14,792 bases of DNA from Anaerotignum sp. (GCA_020024255.1 JAHHTX010000048.1:1-14792), one strand, 5' to 3'. Shown: positions 1-6,997, numbered from the stretch's first letter. Notes: generated by a model from the letters alone, not told the origin. Made by a program: numbers and translations.

Positions 1-108
1 ATTCTTCTGTCTGCTCGTCAAAGCCTTGAATGAAATGAGGCTTTGACGAAGGGGGACGACCTTGTCGGCACCCTCAAGGACTGCAAAAGCAGTCCTCTTC
101 TCTGTTTC
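1..108. other. Short intergenic stretch after pnp, rich in hairpins
   Basis: This is the noncoding sequence between the pnp stop codon and the window edge. It contains three hairpins in a row: a perfect 12-bp stem (15-26 with 38-49, 11-base loop), a weaker composite stem built on AGGG/CCCT (50-53 with 71-74) enclosing CGAC/GTCG, and a perfect 8-bp stem (77-84 with 89-96, AAAA loop). None is followed by a clear T-run on the minus strand, so it is not a textbook intrinsic terminator. It could be a pnp 3' end structure or the edge of a dispersed palindromic repeat. The sequence ends before this can be settled. Confidence 0.6.
77..96 (-). terminator. Possible 3' end hairpin of pnp mRNA
   Basis: A perfect 8-bp stem (AGGACTGC/GCAGTCCT) with a four-base loop starts about 12 bases after the pnp stop. 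The position suits a terminator or mRNA-end stabiliser, but the following minus-strand bases (TTGAGGGTGCC) are not a U-tract, so efficient factor-independent termination is doubtful. Confidence 0.35.
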
Positions 109-2232
109 TTATTCATTTTCCGCAGGCATAGCGTCCTTCATAGAGAAGTTCAATCTACCCTGTTTGTCAACTTCCATGAGTTTCACCATAACTTCATCGC
201 CGGGTGCAACAACATCTTCCACCTTTGCCACTCTCTTATTTGACATTTTGGAGATATGCACCAGACCTTCTTTACCGGGTGCAATTTCCACAAATGCACC
301 AAATGTCATCAATCTTGTCACAGTGCCTTTATAAATTGTACCGGGTTCAGGGTCACTGACAATGGCTGTAATCATATCAATAGCACGCTGCATATCCGCA
401 GGATCAATGCCCTTGATGAAGATTTTCCCATCATCTTCTGTATCAATTTCACAATTTGTTTCTTCAATAATCTTTTTGATTACTTTTCCTCTTGTACCAA
501 TCACTTCTGCAATCTTGTCCACTTCAATCTGCATGGTTGCAATTTTTGGTGCATATTCGGAAAGTTCTTTTCTGGGTTCAGGAATGGCTTTCAGCATAAC
601 TTCGTTAAGGATATATTCTCTTGCTCTACCTGTCTGTGCAAAAGCCTGTTCAATCATAGGGAAGGTAAGACCATGAATCTTCATATCCATCTGGATTGCG
701 GTAATCCCTTCGGAAGTACCAGCCACCTTAAAGTCCATGTCACCGAAGAAGTCCTCAACACCCTGAATATCTGTGATTTCGATGAAATCGTCATCTGTAT
801 CACCTGTTACCAGACCAACGGAAATACCTGCAACAGGACGTTTGATGGGTACACCTGCTGCCATAAGGGACAGTGTAGAGCCACAGATAGATGCCTGAGA
901 AGTAGAACCATTGGAGCTAAGAATATCAGAAACCAAACGAATGGTATATGGAAATTCTTCTTCACTGGGGATAACCGGAAGGAGTGCTCTTTCACCCAAA
1001 GCACCATGACCTACTTCACGTCTGCCGGGACCTCTGGAATTTTTTGCTTCCCCTACGGAGAAACCGGGGAAATTGTAGTGATGGATATATCTCTTTCCTG
1101 TTTCGTTTGTATCCAAACCGTCCAATTTCTGTCCTTCACTGATTGTACCCAATGTGGTTACAGTCAAAGCCTGTGTCTGTCCTCTGGAGAATAATGCAGA
1201 ACCGTGTACACGAGGCAGCACATCTATTTCTGCACTAAGCGGTCTGATTTCTTCAATGCCACGACCGTCAGGACGTTTGTGTTCTCTCAAAATCATTCTT
1301 CTTACCGTCATTTTTTCAAACTTGTAGATAATTTCATCTACAAGAGCAGGAATGTCGGTATCTTCTTCCGAAATTTCTGTAAGAGCCTCTGTCAGTTGTT
1401 CCAGAACTTCCTCTGTAATGACTTTAATCTTTGCATCTCTGTCCTGTTTTAGTTCTGCAAATACTGCTTCTTCCATTCTTGCATCTGTAATATATTCTGT
1501 TACCATTTGATAAGCATCTTCAGGAATGATATGTTCTGTGTAAGCTGCTTTTGCTTTTCCTTCTTTTTCCGTAATCTCCTGAATGAATTTGACAACGCCA
1601 AGGTTAGTATCAAATGCCAGATGAATCGCTTCCATCATCAAATCATCGGGAATTTCATCTGCTCCTGCTTCAATCATCATCACTTTATCTTCTTTAGAAG
1701 ATACAGTCAGGGAAAGTTTTGTATTTTCTCTCTGTTCTGCTGTAGGGTTTACCACAAGCTGACCATCGCAGTAACCGATATTTACAGATGCAACAGGATC
1801 TGTAAAAGGAATATCCGAAATATTCAGTGCAAGCGAAGCCCCAATCATAGCAACAACTTCAGGTGCACAATCCTGATCTACAGACATAACCGTAGCAACA
1901 ATCGCTACATCATTTCTGTAATCTTTAGGGAAAAGCGGACGCAGTGGTCTATCAATACATCTTGCTGTCAAAATTGCTTTTTCGGAAGGTCTGCCTTCTC
2001 TTTTGATAAAGCCTCCTGGGATTTTCCCAACAGAATAGAGTCTTTCCTCATAGTCAATGCTCATAGGGAAAAAGTCAATACCGTCTCTTGGCTTATCGGA
2101 TGCCGTTGCGGTAACCAGAACCGTTGTATCGCCGTAGCGCAAAAGCACAGCACCATTTGCCTGTTCTGCTACTCTGCCGATTTCAGCCGTCAATGTTCTG
2201 CCTGCCAAATCCATGGAATAGGTTCTAAACAT
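109..2232 (-). CDS. pnp: Polyribonucleotide nucleotidyltransferase (PNPase)
   Basis: Encodes PNPase, the trimeric phosphorolytic 3'-to-5' exoribonuclease that degrades mRNA and can add 3' tails in the cytoplasm. The 707-residue product has the full family layout: a first RNase PH domain (about 1-210), a helical linker, a second RNase PH domain (about 320-540) with the conserved FGDMDFKVAGTSEG and QMDMKIHG stretches that carry the catalytic aspartates, then a KH domain with a VIGTRGK loop (about 550-610) and a C-terminal S1 domain (about 620-695). I chose the ATG at 2232 because AAGGAG lies seven bases upstream; a TTG two codons earlier is in frame but sits closer to that site. Usual family length is about 700. 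It lies downstream of rpsO, the classic neighbour. The spacer carries a long hairpin that suggests post-transcriptional control. Confidence 0.98.
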   Translation of the reverse strand: MFRTYSMDLAGRTLTAEIGRVAEQANGAVLLRYGDTTVLVTATASDKPRDGIDFFPMSIDYEERLYSVGKIPGGFIKREGRPSEKAILTARCIDRPLRPLFPKDYRNDVAIVATVMSVDQDCAPEVVAMIGASLALNISDIPFTDPVASVNIGYCDGQLVVNPTAEQRENTKLSLTVSSKEDKVMMIEAGADEIPDDLMMEAIHLAFDTNLGVVKFIQEITEKEGKAKAAYTEHIIPEDAYQMVTEYITDARMEEAVFAELKQDRDAKIKVITEEVLEQLTEALTEISEEDTDIPALVDEIIYKFEKMTVRRMILREHKRPDGRGIEEIRPLSAEIDVLPRVHGSALFSRGQTQALTVTTLGTISEGQKLDGLDTNETGKRYIHHYNFPGFSVGEAKNSRGPGRREVGHGALGERALLPVIPSEEEFPYTIRLVSDILSSNGSTSQASICGSTLSLMAAGVPIKRPVAGISVGLVTGDTDDDFIEITDIQGVEDFFGDMDFKVAGTSEGITAIQMDMKIHGLTFPMIEQAFAQTGRAREYILNEVMLKAIPEPRKELSEYAPKIATMQIEVDKIAEVIGTRGKVIKKIIEETNCEIDTEDDGKIFIKGIDPADMQRAIDMITAIVSDPEPGTIYKGTVTRLMTFGAFVEIAPGKEGLVHISKMSNKRVAKVEDVVAPGDEVMVKLMEVDKQGRLNFSMKDAMPAENE

Positions 2233-2239
2233 AATCAAT

Positions 2240-2245
2240 CTCCTT
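2240..2245 (-). promoter_or_regulatory. Ribosome binding site of pnp
   Basis: AAGGAG on the minus strand, seven bases before ATG at 2232. It decides the start in favour of this ATG over the in-frame TTG at 2238. The base of the long hairpin at 2261-2323 is only about 15 bases further upstream, so folding of that hairpin could influence access to this site. Confidence 0.8.
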
Positions 2246-2260
2246 TTCTATTTGTTTTCC

Positions 2261-2323
2261 GCACCATAGATCTTCAACTTTATAAACAAAGTGATTATTT
2301 ACAAAGTTGGAAATCTATAGTGC
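2261..2323 (-). promoter_or_regulatory. Long pnp leader hairpin, candidate RNase III/PNPase control element
   Basis: Bases 2261-2286 and 2298-2323 form 26-nt inverted arms around an 11-nt loop. On the minus-strand transcript I count 22 Watson-Crick pairs, three G-U pairs and one mismatch. The stem is long enough to be an RNase III substrate. It sits between the rpsO terminator-like hairpin and the pnp ribosome binding site. In E. coli a long stem-loop in the pnp leader is cut by RNase III and the product is then used by PNPase for autoregulation. The same role here is inference from position and shape. On the minus strand no U-tract follows, so it is not a terminator for these genes. Confidence 0.65.
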
Positions 2324-2366
2324 TTACCTCTTTTTTCTTGCTTTTCATTGTTTTTTCATTGTATAG

Positions 2367-2396
2367 AAGAAAAGAGAGGTATCCCTCTCCTTTCTC
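2367..2396 (-). terminator. Terminator-like hairpin after rpsO
   Basis: A 13-bp stem (two G-U pairs) with a GATA loop starts about 24 bases after the rpsO stop codon. The core is GAGAGG/CCTCTC and the distal arm runs into TTTTCTTCT. The U-rich tract is partly taken into the stem by an opposing purine run, as in many A-tract/U-tract terminators. pnp has no obvious promoter in the spacer, so partial readthrough of this hairpin probably feeds pnp. Its right arm can alternatively pair with 2325-2339. Confidence 0.6.
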
Positions 2397-2419
2397 TATC
2401 TGCTTTGTTTTTTTGTTTC

Positions 2420-2683
2420 TTACTTTCTCAGACCAAGCTGTGCAAGAATTGTACGATATCTTTCGATATCCAATTCTTTCAGGTAGTTCAAAAGACCACG
2501 TCTCTGACCAACCATTTTCAACAGACCACGTCTGGAATGATGGTCTTTCTTGTGGGTTTTCAAGTGGTCTGTCAGCATAACGATTCTTGCTGTCAAAAGT
2601 GCAATCTGAACTTCAGGAGAACCTGTGTCGTTAGGTGTTCTGCCATATTTTTCGATAATTTCCTGTTTGTTGATTGTTGCCAT
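2420..2683 (-). CDS. rpsO: 30S ribosomal protein S15
   Basis: Encodes S15 (87 residues; family usually 88-89), a primary 16S rRNA-binding protein that nucleates assembly of the central domain of the 30S subunit. The four-helix S15 sequence is intact, including TGSPEVQIALLTARI near the N-terminus, the conserved DHHSRRGLL stretch that contacts rRNA, and the closing RYRTILAQLGLRK. The ATG at 2683 follows a strong GAGGAGG ribosome binding site with good spacing. The gene has its own SigA-type promoter (2787-2815), a roughly 97-nt folded leader, and a terminator-like hairpin behind it. S15 commonly represses its own translation by binding its mRNA leader; here that is inferred only from leader length and folding. 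pnp follows, the common rpsO-pnp pairing. Confidence 0.98.
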   Translation of the reverse strand: MATINKQEIIEKYGRTPNDTGSPEVQIALLTARIVMLTDHLKTHKKDHHSRRGLLKMVGQRRGLLNYLKELDIERYRTILAQLGLRK

Positions 2684-2726
2684 TTGTATTTCCTCCTCAA
2701 AAATAAATAAATTATATTTTGCAACC

Positions 2727-2771
2727 CCATAGACTAAGTAATGGTCGGAGTGTCCAAAAACTGAGTCTTGG
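2727..2771 (-). promoter_or_regulatory. Folded rpsO leader, possible S15 autoregulatory site
   Basis: Within the rpsO 5' UTR, 2727-2738 and 2761-2771 form a stem of about ten pairs with one bulge and one mismatch (AGACT/AGTCT core flanked by CCA/TGG and AG/CT). Inside it TGG and CCA can form a smaller hairpin. S15 proteins repress their own mRNA through leader structures in several bacteria, but those structures differ between lineages, and I cannot match this one to a described class. Confidence 0.4.
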
Positions 2772-2786
2772 TTTTACAGCATTTCC

Positions 2787-2815
2787 ATTCTATCATACTC
2801 CACATACGATTGCAA
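2787..2815 (-). promoter_or_regulatory. SigA-type promoter of rpsO(-pnp)
   Basis: On the minus strand: -35 TTGCAA (2810-2815), a 17-base spacer, and -10 TAGAAT (2787-2792). The predicted transcription start near 2780 gives an rpsO leader of about 97 nt. It sits just downstream of the transporter stop codon at 2836, so rpsO-pnp can be transcribed independently of the ribF-side operon, though no terminator separates them. Confidence 0.75.
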
Positions 2816-2835
2816 GCAGAATACGCAGATATTTT

Positions 2836-3720
2836 TTAGGTTTTTTCTGCTTTTTTTCCTTCTCCCAAACGGAACTGGGAAAGAAGTACCGCCACAAACA
2901 CCACAGTAAAACCTACAATCATTTTAGGTGTCACGACTTCTTTATAGAGAAGTACAGAAAACAACACGCCGAAAACTGATTCCAAACTCAAAAGAATTGT
3001 ACCTACTGTTGCATCTGTATGCTTCAACCCATATGCCTGCAGGAACAAGCATAATCCTGTGGAAAATAAGGCAAGATACATCACATTCCCCATTGCGCCC
3101 AGAGAAATGGAGGTGGGCAGTCCTCTTGTTGCCAATGTACCAATCCAACCAATAACTGCAGAAAATGTAACCTGCAGCATCGTCAACAACATAGGGTCAC
3201 GACCTTTGGAAAACCAAGCTATTGCTGTCAAATCACCGGCAAATATCATACCACCAACTAATGTCAAAATATCTCCTGGCATGATGGACATATCTTTGTT
3301 CAAAGAAATCAATCCAATACCGATAAGGCAAAGCACAGCTGCCACAATGTGATTTTTCAAAGGTTTCTCCTTTGATACAAACCAATAGAAAAACGGCACA
3401 ATGACACAATATACTGCTGTCAAAAATGCACTTTTTCCAGGTGTTGTCCCGATAGTCAAGCCAACGGTCTGCACCGCAGTGCCAATCCCCATTGTCAATC
3501 CCGTAATCAATCCACCCAAAAGATACCCCTTGTCCAATCTTCCCCACTTTCGAAAAGTAATGGCCCACAGCAAAATCGCTGCAACAGTAAAACGTGCCGC
3601 TGTAATAAACCATGAAGATAATTCTTCTGTGGCAAATTTTTGAAATACAAAGGCACTTCCCCAAATGATCGCTGTTAACAGCAATAATGCGTGCGCTCTT
3701 CTTCTTTTATTCTGTTCCAT
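2836..3720 (-). CDS. DMT-superfamily (EamA-type) membrane transporter
   Basis: A 294-residue integral membrane protein of the drug/metabolite transporter superfamily with the usual ten hydrophobic segments in two EamA repeats (about 10-140 and 150-285). Recognisable points are the first helix with IIWGSAFVFQKFA, the TTPGKSAFLTAVYCVIVP stretch ending repeat one, and the LLSLESVFGVLFSVLLYKE stretch in repeat two. Members export or import amino acids, metabolites or drugs; the substrate cannot be told from sequence. I start at the ATG at 3720, preceded by AGAGG at seven bases; a longer frame from 3804 would overlap ribF with a highly basic, non-membrane extension. It lies 37 bases after ribF in the same direction, with no promoter visible between, so it is probably the last gene of the rimP-ribF transcript. 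It is not a usual member of that operon. Confidence 0.9.
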   Translation of the reverse strand: MEQNKRRRAHALLLLTAIIWGSAFVFQKFATEELSSWFITAARFTVAAILLWAITFRKWGRLDKGYLLGGLITGLTMGIGTAVQTVGLTIGTTPGKSAFLTAVYCVIVPFFYWFVSKEKPLKNHIVAAVLCLIGIGLISLNKDMSIMPGDILTLVGGMIFAGDLTAIAWFSKGRDPMLLTMLQVTFSAVIGWIGTLATRGLPTSISLGAMGNVMYLALFSTGLCLFLQAYGLKHTDATVGTILLSLESVFGVLFSVLLYKEVVTPKMIVGFTVVFVAVLLSQFRLGEGKKAEKT

Positions 3721-3757
3721 AGTTTTTCCTCTTACTATTTTTACTATTCTTACGATT

Positions 3758-4714
3758 CTATTTTTCTTCTTCTGTTTTCCAGTGTGCATAAGCCTTTGAT
3801 GCAAAATAGGCCTTGGCTTCCTTTGTATTGACAGCTATTTGTGCCTGCAATTCAGCAATATCCGCAAACTTCTTTTCGCTTCTTAAAAATTTGTAGAAGT
3901 ATGTCTGCACCGTTTCTCCGTAAATGGTTTGGTGAAAGTCAAAAAGATACGTTTCTACAATCTTCTGTGTACCGTTTACCGTCGGATTTTTACCGATATT
4001 GGTCACACCGTAATAATGCTTGCCATCATACAGCGTTTTCGTTGCATAAACCCCATTGGGCGGAAACAGCTTCAAAGGGTGTGCTTCAATGTTGATGGTG
4101 GGAAAACCAATTGTTCTGCCCAGTTTTTTTCCTTCCACAACGGTACCCAGTATAAAGTACGGTTCCGTCAGCATAATATTTGCCTCTTCCAATTTTTGGT
4201 CCATAAGGCATCGACGGATACGGGTGCTGCTCACCCTTTCGTTTTCATATCGCACAGAAGGTACTGCAATCACTTTTACGCCTCTTTTTTCACCCAATCG
4301 ACGTAACATTTCATAGTTTCCAGAACGATGACTGCCAAAGTGGTAATCTTCTCCCACCACAAGCACCTGACACTTCATCTGCTCAAAAAGGAGCTTAACT
4401 GCAAAATCCTCGGCAGAGGTTGCCGCAAACTCTTTGTCAAACGGATACTCAATATAAGTATCTACCCCCATCTGCTCCATCGTAAATTTCTTTTCAGAAG
4501 GAGCCATAATCAAAGCAAGATCCTCTTCTTTCTGAAAAACAAATCTTGGATGGGGAGAAAAGGAAAACACTACACTTTCCAGTCCTTCTTCTAATGCAAA
4601 CTGTTTTGTTAAGTGAATCAAGGCACGATGCCCCTGATGCAGACCATCAAAGTTACCCAAAGTAATAGCCGTTGGTCTGTTTCTCGTCACTTGCTTGTTT
4701 GTAATATGTTCCAT
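3758..4714 (-). CDS. ribF: Bifunctional riboflavin kinase / FAD synthetase
   Basis: Encodes RibF (318 residues), which phosphorylates riboflavin to FMN and adenylylates FMN to FAD in the cytoplasm. The N-terminal nucleotidyltransferase domain shows GNFDGLHQGH (HxGH at 26-29) and SSTRIR (162-167). The C-terminal riboflavin kinase domain shows GRTIGFPTIN (199-208), PPNGVYA (218-224), NIGKNPT (239-245) and the ETYLFDF stretch (254-260) holding the catalytic glutamate. Both activities therefore look intact. The ATG at 4714 has AGGAG eight bases upstream, and that site lies against the truB stop codon, so translational coupling is likely. No FMN-riboswitch-like sequence is present, which fits ribF being expressed as part of the translation operon. 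Confidence 0.97.
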   Translation of the reverse strand: MEHITNKQVTRNRPTAITLGNFDGLHQGHRALIHLTKQFALEEGLESVVFSFSPHPRFVFQKEEDLALIMAPSEKKFTMEQMGVDTYIEYPFDKEFAATSAEDFAVKLLFEQMKCQVLVVGEDYHFGSHRSGNYEMLRRLGEKRGVKVIAVPSVRYENERVSSTRIRRCLMDQKLEEANIMLTEPYFILGTVVEGKKLGRTIGFPTINIEAHPLKLFPPNGVYATKTLYDGKHYYGVTNIGKNPTVNGTQKIVETYLFDFHQTIYGETVQTYFYKFLRSEKKFADIAELQAQIAVNTKEAKAYFASKAYAHWKTEEEK

Positions 4715-4727
4715 ACTTGTTGCTCCT

Positions 4728-5627
4728 TTAAATCAACATCTTAAACGGTTTGATAAAAAAGTTTTCTTCTTTTCGCACTTCGTACAATCCAACCAAATGC
4801 CCCTGACTGTCAAATACAGCAGCAACAGTGCCTGCGGAAAGTTCTTCCTCGCACCGATATTGTGGTGCAAAAATTTTTCCGCCGTTATACAGCATTTTTT
4901 CTGCCTTTTTTGATACCGTAATACGAGGATAGGACTGAAGTGCCTGCTCCATAGAAAGGATAACAGACTCCTCTTTTCCTTCCTGTACCAGTGCCTTTAG
5001 TTCTGACAGCTTTACGGCATCATCCAGAACAAAAGCACCCGTCTTTGTCCGCAAAAGTTCTGCCATATGTGCTCCACAGCCTAATATTTTCCCAATATCA
5101 CTGCACAATGTACGGATGTAGGTCCCTTTGGAACAATCCACATCCATTTCAAAACGGTTAGGAGGCAGAAAGCGACGAATGGTAATTCCGTATATGGTCA
5201 CCGTTCTTGCTTTTCTCTCAATCTCCTTTCCTTCCCGTGCCAGTTCATAGAGTTTTTTGCCATTCACTTTAATGGCAGAGTACATAGGCGGTATCTGCTT
5301 GATTGTACCTACGCAGCGGCTCACTGCTTCTTTGATTTTCTCTTCATCAAAATCCACAGGACTTTCTGTCACCACTTCTCCAGAGGCATCTTCTGTTGTC
5401 GTGGTCATGCCAAGGTGTACCACTGTACGATAACTTTTTTTACCGTCCATAATCATGTCTGACAGTTTTGTTGCTTTGCCTATACAAATAGGCAGCACGC
5501 CTTCTGCATCAGGGTCAAGTGTACCGGTATGTCCCACTTTCTTTGTATGCAAAACTCCACGCACCACTGCCACTACATCATGAGAAGTGAATCCCTTTTC
5601 TTTATAGATATTGATAATCCCGTCCAA
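4728..5627 (-). CDS. truB: tRNA pseudouridine(55) synthase TruB
   Basis: Encodes TruB, which converts U55 in the T-loop of tRNAs to pseudouridine. The signature GHTGTLDPDAEGVLPICIG is present with the catalytic aspartate at residue 38, followed by the SKGTYIRTL and ELLRTKTGAF stretches and a short C-terminal region. I start at the TTG at 5627, giving 299 residues that begin DGIINIYKEKGFTSHD, as in the family. The upstream bases AGAGGGGGGAG form a ribosome binding site four bases from this TTG. The longer ATG frame from 5711 would run 70 bases back into nrnA and add an unrelated N-terminus. The gene starts 14 bases after nrnA stops and ends 13 bases before ribF begins. A TTG start with short spacing could lower TruB synthesis relative to its neighbours; that part is inference. 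Confidence 0.94.
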   Translation of the reverse strand: MDGIINIYKEKGFTSHDVVAVVRGVLHTKKVGHTGTLDPDAEGVLPICIGKATKLSDMIMDGKKSYRTVVHLGMTTTTEDASGEVVTESPVDFDEEKIKEAVSRCVGTIKQIPPMYSAIKVNGKKLYELAREGKEIERKARTVTIYGITIRRFLPPNRFEMDVDCSKGTYIRTLCSDIGKILGCGAHMAELLRTKTGAFVLDDAVKLSELKALVQEGKEESVILSMEQALQSYPRITVSKKAEKMLYNGGKIFAPQYRCEEELSAGTVAAVFDSQGHLVGLYEVRKEENFFIKPFKMLI

Positions 5628-5631
5628 AAGA

Positions 5632-5641
5632 CTCCCCCCTC
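5632..5641 (-). promoter_or_regulatory. Ribosome binding site deciding a TTG start for truB
   Basis: The G-rich sequence AGAGGGGGGA on the minus strand lies directly after the nrnA stop codon and just before the TTG at 5627. No in-frame ATG or GTG lies between the nrnA stop and the conserved truB N-terminus, which makes TTG the best start despite the short spacing. Confidence 0.65.
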
Positions 5642-6604
5642 TTACAGCATTTTTCCGATTTCCGAAAGGACTGCTGTCTTTGCTTCGCCAATGGACATGG
5701 ACAGCGTACATCCTGCCGCCTTCACATGACCGCCACCACCGAATTTCTGTGCCAATGCACAGACATCTCTGCCATCAGCACTACGAAAACTTGCTTTTAC
5801 ATCTGTTTCCGTTTTTTCATAGAGGAAACACGCAATTTCTACTCCCTCTACGCCTTTCAAATAATTCACAATGGCATCAAGTTCCTTATTGGTTCCATGG
5901 CAGGCTGCAATCTCTGCCGCTGTAATGGTGGCACAGATTACTTTGGCATCAAATAACAATTCTGCATTTTCAAATGCCTGTCCCATAATTTTCAATTCTG
6001 AAAAACGACGGCTGTCGAAAAAACGACTATAGATTGCTGTGAAAGGAATACCATATTCCATTAGTTCCCCTGCCACACGCATAGTTGCGGGAGAGGTGGA
6101 AGAATGACGGAAGCCGCCGGTATCATAAATGATACCGGCATAGATTCCAGAGGCAATCTTCTCATCTACAGGATATTTTCCCTTCAGAAAGCCATACACA
6201 ATTTCACAAGTAGAAGAAGCATCTCCCTGTACATAATTCCACTGTCCATAGCAGGTATTGCTGCTATGATGGTCGATATTCACCGTCCGCTCTGCTTGCA
6301 AAAAGTGCTGCTCTGCATCTCCAAGTCTAGCTCTGTCACCACAATCCAAAGCAATAAACAAATCTGCCTTTCCATCTGCTTTTCCAAGAAGATGCCCATT
6401 GGGAATCACATCATATTTGGGTGCATATGGCTCTAAAAGTACTGTCACTTTTTTCCCTGCCTGTTCTAAAGCACTGCCAAAGGCAAGGCAAGCACCAATA
6501 GCATCTCCATCAGGATTTATATGTCCGGAAATATAAATTGTTTCTGCTTGGTCTATAACCTTCCAAATTTCTTCTTTTGTATGATTCTGCATTTGATTCT
6601 GCAT
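5642..6604 (-). CDS. nrnA: DHH/DHHA1 phosphoesterase, nanoRNase and pAp phosphatase
   Basis: Encodes a 320-residue DHH-family phosphoesterase of the NrnA type (B. subtilis NrnA is about 313). NrnA degrades very short RNAs to mononucleotides and removes the 3' phosphate from pAp. Metal-binding motifs are intact: GHINPDGDAIG (28-37 region), LDCGD (86-90) and the DHH triad (111-113). The C-terminal DHHA1 domain ends in GGGGHVKAAG (289-298), the substrate-binding loop. I use the ATG at 6604, which has AAGGA seven bases upstream and lies four bases after the rbfA stop; the longer frame from 6649 would overlap rbfA. Sitting in the same operon as RNA-processing genes and one block from pnp fits finishing mRNA decay. 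The pAp versus oligonucleotide preference cannot be told here. Confidence 0.94.
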   Translation of the reverse strand: MQNQMQNHTKEEIWKVIDQAETIYISGHINPDGDAIGACLAFGSALEQAGKKVTVLLEPYAPKYDVIPNGHLLGKADGKADLFIALDCGDRARLGDAEQHFLQAERTVNIDHHSSNTCYGQWNYVQGDASSTCEIVYGFLKGKYPVDEKIASGIYAGIIYDTGGFRHSSTSPATMRVAGELMEYGIPFTAIYSRFFDSRRFSELKIMGQAFENAELLFDAKVICATITAAEIAACHGTNKELDAIVNYLKGVEGVEIACFLYEKTETDVKASFRSADGRDVCALAQKFGGGGHVKAAGCTLSMSIGEAKTAVLSEIGKML

Positions 6605-6608
6605 ATCA

Positions 6609-6986
6609 TCATCCTTCGCTTTCTTCTCTTGCTTTTCTGTCTTTTGCAATCTGCTCCATAAGCTGATTCATGTGTACTGCATATTCCGCAGACTCATCTA
6701 GCTTAAAAGTCAGTTCCGGTGTAAAACGCAAATTTACACGCTGTGCCACCAAATGACGCACAAAACCGCTTGCATTTTTTAAGCCCTTCATGACACTTTC
6801 TTTCTGGCTTTCATCTCCCAAAACAGAAACATAAACCTTGCAATATTTTAAATCCTGAGTTGTATCCACTCGTACCACGCTTGTCATAGCACCGATACGA
6901 GGGTCTTTCAATTCTCCTCGAATAATCTGAGAAATTTCTTTAAAGATTTCATCATTTATACGGGAAATTCTTGTATTGTTTTTCAT
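6609..6986 (-). CDS. rbfA: 30S ribosome-binding factor RbfA
   Basis: Encodes RbfA (125 residues), a small single-domain KH-type protein that binds the immature 30S subunit near the 5' end of 16S rRNA and helps late maturation. The sequence has the family landmarks: RINDEIFKEISQIIRGELKDPRI at the start, then the VDTTQDLKYCKVYVSVLGD beta region and LRFTPELTFKLDES near the end. The ATG at 6986 follows the infB stop by 11 bases. The ribosome binding site is weak (TAGGTG at five bases), so coupling to infB translation is plausible. The C-terminal tail is short and charged. Confidence 0.96.
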   Translation of the reverse strand: MKNNTRISRINDEIFKEISQIIRGELKDPRIGAMTSVVRVDTTQDLKYCKVYVSVLGDESQKESVMKGLKNASGFVRHLVAQRVNLRFTPELTFKLDESAEYAVHMNQLMEQIAKDRKAREESEG

Positions 6987-6997
6987 ACATTCACCTA

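Noticed and set aside
256..1194. Long plus-strand open frame opposite pnp (312 codons), and similar ones opposite infB (6971-8443) and nusA (10587-11273)
   Set aside because: They are antisense shadows: rich in Cys, His, Phe and Ser runs, without ribosome binding sites or recognisable domains, and fully opposite highly conserved genes.
2261..2323. The long pnp leader hairpin read as an intrinsic terminator
   Set aside because: On the minus strand it is followed by GGAAAACAAATAG, with no U-tract. The T-rich flank is on the other side and would only serve a plus-strand transcript, for which there is no gene.
2836..3804. Longer DMT transporter frame from 3804
   Set aside because: It would overlap the end of ribF by 47 bases and add a basic stretch before the first membrane helix; the ATG at 3720 has a proper ribosome binding site.
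4715..4727. FMN riboswitch upstream of ribF
   Set aside because: Only 13 bases separate truB and ribF and they hold just the ribosome binding site.
4728..5711. Longer truB reading frame starting at the ATG at 5711
   Set aside because: The extra 28 residues are translated from the nrnA 3' end in another frame, have no family similarity, and no ribosome binding site precedes that ATG, whereas the TTG at 5627 matches the conserved N-terminus.
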